From positions 1 to 64,000 of the forward strand of contig JAAZMZ010000074.1 of assembly GCA_012798535.1 (NCBI GenBank): 64,000 nt of DNA. The letters run 5' to 3'. A program made the translations under genes and the position numbers. The notes under the pieces are model-generated. The model was not told the origin of the DNA. It saw only the letters and a program-made list of their open reading frames with translations, and did not search any database. Shown here in pieces: positions 9,736 to 20,421 of the stretch; position 1 is the first letter of the stretch; the number at the start of each line of letters is the position of its first letter. Source of the DNA: Leptolinea sp. Its GTDB lineage: Bacteria; Chloroflexota; Anaerolineae; Anaerolineales; Anaerolineaceae.

Positions 9736-10527
9736 ATGAAAACCATTGAATTGACTCGCCGAGATTTTCTCAAATTTTCCGCCGCCGGTATTTGTGGACT
9801 GTGCCTGGCCGGGTGCGGTTTTTCGAACTCACCGAATTCGGATGAATACTGCCAAACCCACAGAAAGAAACTCCTGGAGGATTGCGACTATATCCTGAAT
9901 GCCTCGCGGACATATATCAGCGAGAAACTACCCCCGCAGGAAACGGAGACGGTCGTCAAAGAAGCCCGGAGCCAGTATGAAACGCTTTTACCGCAGGTGC
10001 CTGACATTGGCGGTGAGAAGAACCAATTAACAGAGACGTTGTATATGTCTGCCGTCGCACTGGCTTTGTACCAGGCGATGAAAGCCCACGGCCAACCAGT
10101 AGAAGAGACCGGCCGGGTGATGTACCGGGTGATGGAAGAAATGTTCACTCTGGAAGAGCCTTTGAAGTCCACTCTTTCCAGTGATCCTACCGGAAAGAAC
10201 GAACAGGAAAGCTATCGTGAGATCGAACGCTGGACACAAAAGAGCACCTATCCCGGCGACTGGAAAATGAAATTCATCGAGGGTGACGGAGAGAATTTCG
10301 ATTTCGGAGTGGACTATACGGAATGCGGCATTGTCAAGTATTACAAAGCACAGAACGCGTTTGAACTGGCACGCTACATGTGCCTGGGAGACTTTCCAAT
10401 GAGCCAGGCTATTGGCTCCGGACTGGTGCGCACCACTACTCTGGGCATCGGTGGTACACACTGTGACTTCCGCTTCAAGGCCAGACGGCCGATCCAGATG
10501 GAATGGACGCCGGATTTCTTGAAATAA
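9736..10527 (+). CDS. Tat-signal lipoprotein with L-2-amino-thiazoline-4-carboxylic acid hydrolase-like domain
   Basis: RRDFLKFSAAGICGLCLAGC twin-arginine plus lipobox; C-terminal RTTTLGIGGTHCDFRFK pattern. Confidence 0.7.
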   Translation: MKTIELTRRDFLKFSAAGICGLCLAGCGFSNSPNSDEYCQTHRKKLLEDCDYILNASRTYISEKLPPQETETVVKEARSQYETLLPQVPDIGGEKNQLTETLYMSAVALALYQAMKAHGQPVEETGRVMYRVMEEMFTLEEPLKSTLSSDPTGKNEQESYREIERWTQKSTYPGDWKMKFIEGDGENFDFGVDYTECGIVKYYKAQNAFELARYMCLGDFPMSQAIGSGLVRTTTLGIGGTHCDFRFKARRPIQMEWTPDFLK

Positions 10528-10539
10528 GGGGAGGCAAAG

Positions 10540-11442
10540 ATGATTACAAATATCATAGAAGTACAAAAATTAAGCCGCCGCTTTGGCAGCACACAGGCGG
10601 TCAATCAGCTTTATTTGCAGGTGCCACCCGGCTGCATCTACGGCTTTCTCGGACCAAACGGAGCAGGAAAAACCACTACCATCCGCATGTTGCTCGGGTT
10701 GATCCATCCGGATGAAGGTCAGATCCATCTCTTCGGGCGGCCGTTTATTCACGGCGACCTGGAAATCCTGGCACGTATCGGTACGCTGGTAGAAGCTCCC
10801 GTTCTTTATCCGCACCTGACCGGCAGGGAAAACCTGGAATTGATCCGCCGGATGACCGATGGTGAATCGAAAGATATTCTTCGTGTGCTGGCTATCGTCG
10901 GTATGGAAAAAGATGCCGGCCGGCTGGTTCGGGAATACTCCATGGGGATGCGCCAACGGTTGGGTTTGGCTGCGGCCATGTTTGGTCAACCGGAGCTGCT
11001 CATCCTGGATGAACCCACCAACGGCCTGGACCCGGCCGGGATTCACGAGATCCGGGACCTGATCTGCCGTCTGCCCAACGAAGGCATCACCGTCTTTCTA
11101 TCCAGTCATCTGTTGAATGAGGTGGAACAGATGGCCACGCGTATCGGTATTCTGCAATCCGGCAGCCTGATCTTTCAGGGAAGTCCCGGCGAGCTGCGCT
11201 CGCGCTTCCAGGATCATGTTTCTGTCACCACCGACCGCCTTGGAGAGACACTGACCTTCCTACAAAATTCCGGATGGCAGGCAGCGCACCTGTCAAATCA
11301 CCATCTAACCGTTCCGGTTAACGGACTTTCGGATGCGGCGCTGATCAACACTCAACTGGTTCAGGCCGGGCATCAGGTGTATCAACTCGGACTGGAACAT
11401 CCGTCATTGGAAGATATCTTCCTTTCGCTTACCGGTAAATAA
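10540..11442 (+). CDS. ABC transporter ATP-binding protein (BcrA/CcmA-type)
   Basis: GPNGAGKTTTIRMLLGL Walker A, YSMGMRQRLGLA signature, LLILDEPTNGLDPAG Walker B. Confidence 0.95.
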   Translation: MITNIIEVQKLSRRFGSTQAVNQLYLQVPPGCIYGFLGPNGAGKTTTIRMLLGLIHPDEGQIHLFGRPFIHGDLEILARIGTLVEAPVLYPHLTGRENLELIRRMTDGESKDILRVLAIVGMEKDAGRLVREYSMGMRQRLGLAAAMFGQPELLILDEPTNGLDPAGIHEIRDLICRLPNEGITVFLSSHLLNEVEQMATRIGILQSGSLIFQGSPGELRSRFQDHVSVTTDRLGETLTFLQNSGWQAAHLSNHHLTVPVNGLSDAALINTQLVQAGHQVYQLGLEHPSLEDIFLSLTGK

Positions 11443-11456
11443 CTCATGGAGGAAAA

Positions 11457-12218
11457 ATGACCTGTCTTGTTAGAGCCGTACAGGCTGAGATACTAAAATC
11501 GAAGCGTACTCTGATGGTCGCGCTGACTTTTCTGGCACCGCTGTCAATGGCGTTTCTTGAGATCGCCATTCTATTCAACGTAGAATCCATTGCTTTTAAA
11601 CAAAGCCAGGATACCTGGATCACATTGATCAACCATGCCACCCAACTGTGGGTGTTGCTGCTTCTGCCATTGTTCATCACCCTGCAAATGGGATTGATGG
11701 GCGCGATGGAGCACAACAACCGGGCATGGAAGCAGCTTTATACCCGACCGCTGCCACGCTGGAGCATCTACATGGCCAAGCAGCTGGTTGGAGCCGGTCT
11801 GATCGGTTTGAGTTCGCTGATCCTTGGATTGATGATCGTGGGCGTTGGGCTGGTGGGGCAGTCCTTTCGACCGGAGCTGGGTTTTAGCGCCATCATTCCC
11901 TGGTCTTATCTGTGGAAAGCCATGTTCTATCCTTTCCTGGCTTCCTGGCTGATCATCTCGATCCACACCTTCGTCAGTCTATACAGCAGTAGTTTCGTTG
12001 CCGCCATGGGGCTTGGGATCGTAGCCACCGTATTCGGTGTGGTGGTGATCGGCACGAAATATGAGCCGTATGATCCCTGGATCATGCCAGGAGTTGTGGC
12101 GCATAATCTGGCTAACAACCAGTCTTTTCTGCTGCCTCTGGTGACTGGAATCGTCGGCGGTCTGATCATAGCCTGCCTGGGGTGCGCGCTGACCATCCGC
12201 AAGGATGTGTTGGAGTAA
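11457..12218 (+). CDS. ABC-2 type transporter permease
   Basis: multiple hydrophobic segments; follows the ATPase gene. Confidence 0.85.
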   Translation: MTCLVRAVQAEILKSKRTLMVALTFLAPLSMAFLEIAILFNVESIAFKQSQDTWITLINHATQLWVLLLLPLFITLQMGLMGAMEHNNRAWKQLYTRPLPRWSIYMAKQLVGAGLIGLSSLILGLMIVGVGLVGQSFRPELGFSAIIPWSYLWKAMFYPFLASWLIISIHTFVSLYSSSFVAAMGLGIVATVFGVVVIGTKYEPYDPWIMPGVVAHNLANNQSFLLPLVTGIVGGLIIACLGCALTIRKDVLE

Positions 12219-12223
12219 AAACC

Positions 12224-12248
12224 TGTCCCCCTTCTGAGAAGGGGGACA
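12224..12248. terminator. perfect 12-bp stem (TGTCCCCCTTCT/AGAAGGGGGACA) between ABC permease and distal end of CRISPR array
   Basis: TGTCCCCCTTCT-G-AGAAGGGGGACA read directly; only a weak T-tract follows. Confidence 0.45.
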
Positions 12249-12258
12249 CAGGGGGATT

Positions 12259-15200
12259 ATTTCAATCCACGCTCCCGCGAGGGGAGCGACTCTCCGGCGG
12301 CTTTTTGTGTCTGCCGCAGGAACAATTTCAATCCACGTTCCCGCGAGGGGAGCGACCTTGGGCTTCCGCTCTAAAAATCCCGCTAAATCATATTTCAATC
12401 CACGCTCCCGCGAGGGGAGCGACCTTGAAGGCCATGACTATTCTCGCTGGCAGTCTGATTTCAATCCACGCTCCCGCGAGGGGAGCGACTACACTGTCTC
12501 ATACTTAATTCCAACAAATTCCCATTTCAATCCACGCTCCCGCGAGGGGAGCGACTCCCTGGATGTCGGTAATATCCTGGCCACACATTTCAATCCACGC
12601 TCCCGCGAGGGGAGCGACATCGTCATGCCAGTACCCATAGTTTCACCGTGCAATTTCAATCCACGCTCCCGCGAGGGAGCGACATTTGACATTTGTATAT
12701 CCACCTCACATTCCAAATTTCAATCCACGCTCCCGCGAGGGGAGCGACTTGTTCTGCGCCGCCGCCTTGCGCAGCGTGCACGATTTCAATCCACGCTCCC
12801 GCGAGGGGAGCGACGTCAGAGGCTTGCCTTTTTGCAAGCGGTCAAATATTTCAATCCACGCTCCCGCGAGGGGAGCGACTCCCCATCCGCCTTATAACAA
12901 GGACGCCCGCCGAATTTCAATCCACGCTCCCGCGAGGGGAGCGACCATCTGTCCGTCCGATCTCCGCCCGCAGCCGCATTTCAATCCACGCTCCCGCGAG
13001 GGGAGCGACCAGACAAACTCAGTGATCAGGGCGATGGCTGCCAATTTCAATCCACGCTCCCGCGAGGGGAGCGACGAATCGCGGCGGATTATACCGCCCT
13101 ATCAGAGAGGCATTTCAATCCACGCTCCCGCGAGGGGAGCGACGGGCTACACTGGGCGCCCTGCGCGCATTGAGCGATTTCAATCCACGCTCCCGCGAGG
13201 GGAGCGACTGGGCGGTAGAGCACATGTTCTACCGCCTTCAAGTATTTCAATCCACGCTCCCGTGAGGGGAGCGACTCCAAACCCCCCGCCAATTCAACCA
13301 GAGGGTACATTTCAATCCACGCTCCCGCGAGGGGAGCGACCGGCGCACCCCGAGCCGCCGGAAGCACCGAAAGATTTCAATCCACGCTCCCGCGAGGGGA
13401 GCGACTTGACGCCGCTGACCTGTTTGATCGCCGCGGCCAGATTTCAATCCACGCTCCCGCGAGGGGAGCGACCAATACACCCACACGCCATCTGTCATAG
13501 GTGTATTTCAATCCACGCTCCCGCGAGGGGAGCGACGTGGGCGTCCGCCTATCCCTTTATGACCCTTTGAATTTCAATCCACGCTCCCGCGAGGGGAGCG
13601 ACGTGTTTCTTTTCGTTCTTTCGGTCGCAATAAATAATTTCAATCCACGCTCCCGCGAGGGGAGCGACGATATGAGACATAGATAATCGGCGACCGCTCG
13701 GTATTTCAATCCACGCTCCCGCGAGGGGAGCGACTTTAGCAGAGACAGCCCCGACCGCCGCAGAGACATTTCAATCCACGCTCCCGCGAGGGGAGCGACT
13801 CGCTCCCGGTCTCCAACACCTCAAGCCGCTTCTATTTCAATCCACGCTCCCGCGAGGGGAGCGACGCGGGCGGGAGAGGTAAGTTGTTTACATCCCACAT
13901 TTCAATCCACGCTCCCGCGAGGGGAGCGACCGTTGAACAGGTTGGTGATATTATCACCGAGATTTCAATCCACGCTCCCGCGAGGGGAGCGACATCTTTG
14001 GTCAACTTATCAATCGCCATCTCCAGCCCCATTTCAATCCACGCTCCCGCGAGGGGAGCGACCTCGGGGTGGACGTGATCGTCACAGAATACTATCTATT
14101 TCAATCCACGCTCCCGCGAGGGGAGCGACGCCAAGAACGGTCAGATTGATGGAGCGTTACTCATTTCAATCCACGCTCCCGCGAGGGGAGCGACTCGGGC
14201 GGGATGGGCCAGCTCCTGGCGATCAACATTTCAATCCACGCTCCCGCGAGGGGAGCGACCTTTCCGTCTTCTTTCACCCGTATAGGTTTGGGTATTTCAA
14301 TCCACGCTCCCGCGAGGGGAGCGACCTGGAAACAGGCACTTGTGGTCTTGCGCGGTCATTTCAATCCACGCTCCCGCGAGGGGAGCGACATTTCAAGGCG
14401 GCCTGCGAGGCACTATGCCGGCAATTATTTCAATCCACGCTCCCGCGAGGGGAGCGACGGAGAGTGGCTACCAATCTCTGAAATGGGTGAATTTCAATCC
14501 ACGCTCCCGCGAGGGGAGCGACGGGGTATGCCGCGGTCGCACTCGGGAATGTGAGAGTATTTCAATCCACGCTCCCGCGAGGGGAGCGACGTACCTGCCC
14601 TTCCCTGTGAACGAGACGATACATTTCAATCCACGCTCCCGCGAGGGGAGCGACGTCCTGTACCTGTCCTGATTCTTGATATTTTGCTCGATTTCAATCC
14701 ACGCTCCCGCGAGGGGAGCGACTCCGCCAAGTCCTCCGCCCGAGCATGTCACATCGATTTCAATCCACGCTCCCGCGAGGGGAGCGACTGGCAATCGCGC
14801 TGGAATGGATTGTGGATATTCAGATTTCAATCCACGCTCCCGCGAGGGGAGCGACGGTTGATCGCTGATAGCCTGAGCTCGGTTGAACTATTTCAATCCA
14901 CGCTCCCGCGAGGGGAGCGACCTGGAGATCATCCTATCAGTCTCCTCCTACCTGGCATTTCAATCCACGCTCCCGCGAGGGGAGCGACTGCGATTTAGGA
15001 GCGTCCTTTTCTTGTGTCAAAAATTTCAATCCACGCTCCCGCGAGGGGAGCGACGGGTATACCAGCCGCTGGCCGCCCATCATTCCGGTATTTCAATCCA
15101 CGCTCCCGCGAGGGGAGCGACGGGACACGCTGCCTGACATTTCGGATCCAGCCGCGAATTTCAATCCACGCTCCCGCGAGGGGAGCGACCCGCTGGGTCG

Positions 15201-18200
15201 AAAACCGGGTGAGGCTTTATGGCCAATTTCAATCCACGCTCCCGCGAGGGGAGCGACTTAAGGCGTTCTGGCCGGAGTTCCCGCTGTCAGAAATTTCAAT
15301 CCACGCTCCCGCGAGGGGAGCGACTTTGACGCCTATTGCCGCCCAGACCGGCGCCGACAATTTCAATCCACGCTCCCGCGAGGGGAGCGACTGTTCAAAC
15401 GGTACGGCTTCGGCGGAGGCGGTAAATTTCAATCCACGCTCCCGCGAGGGGAGCGACTCTTGGTTTTCCGCCGTCACCCCCAGCCAAGTATTTCAATCCA
15501 CGCTCCCGCGAGGGGAGCGACATTATCGCCGCATTAATTATTAGCGACGACTATCTATTTCAATCCACGCTCCCGCGAGGGGAGCGACGAAACTGATTGT
15601 ATCAACACAAAAGATGATACAATTTCAATCCACGCTCCCGCGAGGGGAGCGACGCAGTATATGTGTCTTATGGATAGGCACAACATTTCAATCCACGCTC
15701 CCGCGAGGGGAGCGACTTACCATTGCCCTCTCCCTGCGGTGTAGGCATATTTCAATCCACGCTCCCGCGAGGGGAGCGACGGGACGCGATATATGCAGCA
15801 TTTGCAAGAGCGGGGATTTCAATCCACGCTCCCGCGAGGGGCGCGACTACGTGCGTCTCATTTTACACCTTTCCTTTGGGTATTTCAATCCACGCTCCCG
15901 CGAGGGGAGCGACTACCACCCCCGTATTTTACGATAAAGTTTATCTATTTCAATCCACGCTCCCGCGAGGGGAGCGACTTAAACATTGGAGACATCATGC
16001 GCTAATATAGCTTATTTCAATCCACGCTCCCGCGAGGGGAGCGACGTCATTCAGGTTCACGATGCATATGGTAATCTCTTAATTTCAATCCACGCTCCCG
16101 CGAGGGGAGCGACGCTGGGCGCCGTGTAATACCGCCGTATCAGCGAGATTTCAATCCACGCTCCCGCGAGGGGAGCGACGGAAATGGATCTCCATTTCCC
16201 CCCTTGAGCGTAGCGATTTCAATCCACGCTCCCGCGAGGTGAGCGACCCAATGAAGATTATATATGCATAACAGACAAGGAATTTCAATCCACGCTCCCG
16301 CGAGGGGAGCGACTTTATAACCCATTCCGAGTGGTTTCGACAAGCTATTTCAATCCACGCTCCCGCGAGGGGAGCGACTGGTGAAGCTCCTTTAGCTCTT
16401 TCTTTTCTAATTGCAAGGATTTCAATCCACGCTCCCGCGAGGGGAGCGACTGTGGGTCATGGAAAAGTATCAATCTCCTTTGATATTTCAATCCACGCTC
16501 CCGCGAGGGGAGCGACATGGATTGCTCTTGCCCAGTCACAAACCGCTCTGATTTCAATCCACGCTCCCGCGAGGGGAGCGACCTCGTTACCGCGGAAGAG
16601 GGGTCATATGATGAATTTCAATCCACGCTCCCGCGAGGGGAGCGACCATGTGGACAATAGTTGTTTTAATAATTATATCTGATTTCAATCCACGCTCCCG
16701 CGAGGGGAGCGACTATTATTTATATCTGGATTAATGTCTACATTAGCAATTTCAATCCACGCTCCCGCGAGGGGAGCGACTTTTTGGTTATGATGTAGAC
16801 GATAACAATTATTGATTTCAATCCACGCTCCCGCGAGGGGAGCGACATTATGGTGTCCGCCCGCCATACTGGGATCGGCATTTCAATCCACGCTCCCGCG
16901 AGGGGAGCGACCTTCCTGGCTGCCTCCTCGGGAATAGCCGGATGATCATTTCAATCCACGCTCCCGCGAGGGGAGCGACGCGTTCTACCATCTGCCCATG
17001 CATTCATAGGCATATTTCAATCCACGCTCCCGCGAGGGGAGCGACCAATTCCGCGCTGCAGCTATCCCAGAAACTCTGTATTTCAATCCACGCTCCCGCG
17101 AGGGGAGCGACGGTCGCGCCCGCCGGCCATATTCGCATTTCGGCGATTTCAATCCACGCTCCCGCGAGGGGAGCGACCCCATCTATAGTGGCACATTCCT
17201 GCACCTTCATATCATTTCAATCCACGCTCCCGCGAGGGGAGCGACCATAGGAAGATTATAACAAGTGTAAATAAGCATATTTCAATCCACGCTCCCGCGA
17301 GGGGAGCGACGACATCGATCTCTTCGGAGATCTTGATCAATTTTGTATTTCAATCCACGCTCCCGCGAGGGGAGCGACCCGCATCCATGGATTGCGCCCC
17401 AGGCACCAGGTGGATTTCAATCCACGCTCCCGCGAGGGGAGCGACTTATCAGAGACGAGTATCTATCTATTATTACCTGAATTTCAATCCACGCTCCCGC
17501 GAGGGGAGCGACTGATATGGATAGTATAGTATAATATGGTTGATATTTCAATCCACGCTCCCGCGAGGGGAGCGACCAAATATTCTTCCTGATGATACAA
17601 ATACCAGAGCAATTTCAATCCACGCTCCCGCGAGGGGAGCGACTTAGACCTGTTTGTCTTTGATCTAAGCTCTTCATTTAAATCCACGCTCCCGCGAGGG
17701 GAGCGACAAAGACGCCATGTGATGTTTTTTATGATTTAGATTTCAATCCACGCTCCCGCGAGGGGAGCGACGCGTCTCCGCGTTTACTGGACTACACCAA
17801 TAATAATTTCAATCCACGCTCCCGCGAGGGGAGCGACCTAGATCATTAATATCGTCCAGGGTAATGTCCCAGTAATTTCAATCCACGCTCCCGCGAGGGG
17901 AGCGACACCATAGCTGTTCTCCTTCTTCTCCAGCCACACCCGATTTCAATCCACGCTCCCGCGAGGGGAGCGACTTCCGCAGTCATCCGATACCCCTGCA
18001 GGGGAGCAATTTCAATCCACGCTCCCGCGAGGGGAGCGACCCGATCGGCGGGGTGGATTGGATGCAGGTCAATATTTCAATCCACGCTCCCGCGAGGGGA
18101 GCGACCTCGGTACGGCCACGACAGGCGGCAAATTCGATATATTTCAATCCACGCTCCCGCGAGGGGAGCGACTCAATAACTTTTGATTACGGCAATATGA

Positions 18201-20421
18201 CTGAAATTATTTCAATCCACGCTCCCGCGAGGGGAGCGACTTTTTTCCGCCAGTTCCCGATTGCTCGATCTGTGATTTCAATCCACGCTCCCGCGAGGGG
18301 AGCGACCAAGGGCCATGCTCATCGAACATGGTTTGATTGATTTCAATCCACGCTCCCGCGAGGGGAGCGACCTGGATGGTCATTCCTTCGCGTTCGCCGA
18401 ATACGTAATTTCAATCCACGCTCCCGCGAGGGGAGCGACCTATTATTCGGCCATCGTCCAGGATCTGGCTAATATTTCAATCCACGCTCCCGCGAGGGGA
18501 GCGACGATCGGGATTACTTCGATGGTCCGATTGACTGGCAATTTCAATCCACGCTCCCGCGAGGGGAGCGACCTCAATTTCTTTGGGATGCTCGCATCAT
18601 CGTCATATTTCAATCCACGCTCCCGCGAGGGGAGCGACATTACCGATCGTGACTCCCATGTCTTTCACCGGTATTTCAATCCACGCTCCCGCGAGGGGAG
18701 CGACCTCGATCCGGCACCCAGGGTTCGCACACCGCCGCATTTCAATCCACGCTCCCGCGAGGGGAGCGACTCTATCGAGGTAGGGGAGCAGAGAAACGAG
18801 AGGTCATTTCAATCCACGCTCCCGCGAGGGGAGCGACGAAAGTGGCGGAGATGTTGGTGGAGGTCATTGAATTTCAATCCACGCTCCCGCGAGGGGAGCG
18901 ACATGGACGATATGGCGGATACCTAGTGCGTTTCGATTTCAATCCACGCTCCCGCGAGGGGAGCGACAGCCTTGTGCCCCTTCGCCCAGTCCAGGGCATT
19001 AATTTCAATCCACGCTCCCGCGAGGGGAGCGACCTTCACGTTGGAGCTGGGAGACAACCAGCAGATGATTTCAATCCACGCTCCCGCGAGGGGAGCGACG
19101 GGTGAACCACATGATTATTATGCCTGTTCGCGCATTTCAATCCACGCTCCCGCGAGGGGAGCGACTCGACGCAGTTGGAGGCACGATCGGAGCCACCCAA
19201 TTTCAATCCACGCTCCCGCGAGGGGAGCGACAATATCGCCAGCTCCATGCCGGATCTTTATGGGCCAATTTCAATCCACGCTCCCGCGAGGGGAGCGACC
19301 TGACCCCGTTTGACCTCGCGTGATAAGGTCTCAAATTTCAATCCACGCTCCCGCGAGGGGAGCGACGATGACGGATGCCATACCGGATGGCACGGTCGGA
19401 ATTTCAATCCACGCTCCCGCGAGGGGAGCGACCCAAAGGTTTTAGAATATAACAGATTCCCTCCTATTTCAATCCACGCTCCCGCGAGGGGAGCGACGAG
19501 AGAGTTCTGTTTCAGGTTAGGCGATTTGATATTTCAATCCACGCTCCCGCGAGGGGAGCGACAACATGGTTAGACGCCATTCCAGTTCTCCTTCTCATTT
19601 CAATCCACGCTCCCGCGAGGGGAGCGACTCTTCGGCCCCGGCGGGGTGGCATTGCGCAAAACAATTTCAATCCACGCTCCCGCGAGGGGAGCGACTTATT
19701 TAAGGATAAAATTGTCTTATGGGGGATATTTCAATCCACGCTCCCGCGAGGGGAGCGACGAAATCCGCCCGCATTGCGATCAACTTTGGGCAATTTCAAT
19801 CCACGCTCCCGCGAGGGGAGCGACACCTGGGATTGAAGACGGAAACGCGGCGGGTGGTATTTCAATCCACGCTCCCGCGAGGGGAGCGACTTACGTAATA
19901 TGCCATCATCCGCGCGACTTTTTCTATTTCAATCCACGCTCCCGCGAGGGGAGCGACGCCATGAGACCTTCAGCGAGCATCCAGGCTGCATATTTCAATC
20001 CACGCTCCCGCGAGGGGAGCGACAAGACTATAAACTATAATAATTCCAATGATAACAAATTTCAATCCACGCTCCCGCGAGGGGAGCGACTTTTTATAGC
20101 TTTCAACGCGGCCGCTTTCCAGTTATTTCAATCCACGCTCCCGCGAGGGGAGCGACCCGCGCGCGCATATTTCAATATATGCAGCAGTGATATTTCAATC
20201 CACGCTCCCGCGAGGGGAGCGACGGATGTTTTGGCCGAGAGAAAGCGCCAGGATGCAATTTCAATCCACGCTCCCGCGAGGGGAGCGACGATTTCGATCC
20301 CGCCTTCCTGAACCGGAAAATACATTTCAATCCACGCTCCCGCGAGGGGAGCGACATGGATACTTTCCCACATACTCCTTTCCGTCGATATTTCAATCCA
20401 CGCTCCCGCGAGGGGAGCGAC
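12259..20421 (-). CRISPR. type I-C CRISPR array, 32-bp repeat ATTTCAATCCACGCTCCCGCGAGGGGAGCGAC (+ strand); crRNA sense GTCGCTCCCCTCGCGGGAGCGTGGATTGAAAT; ~124 repeats / ~123 spacers
   Basis: repeat starts hand-tabulated from 12259 to 20390 with ~66-bp period; unique 31-40 bp spacers; I-C-type repeat with 7-bp CGCTCCC/GGGAGCG stem and ATTGAAAT end; orientation matches leader side near cas2. Confidence 0.98.

Noticed and set aside
10027-10566. 179-aa minus-strand ORF
   Set aside because: Antisense to the Tat-lipoprotein gene; no motifs
13209-13243. Possible tRNA gene fragment within the array
   Set aside because: Only a D-arm-like string in one spacer; no acceptor stem, T-arm or CCA. Kept only as a spacer observation
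20161-20191. Spacer string CATATTTCAATATATG as a degenerate extra repeat
   Set aside because: It lies at normal spacer position with correct flanking repeats; similarity to ATTTCAATCC is 8-9 nt and probably chance
12259-20421. Self-targeting spacers against this window
   Set aside because: No obvious match noticed by eye, but I cannot do an exhaustive 123-spacer search; a BLAST of spacers against the genome would decide
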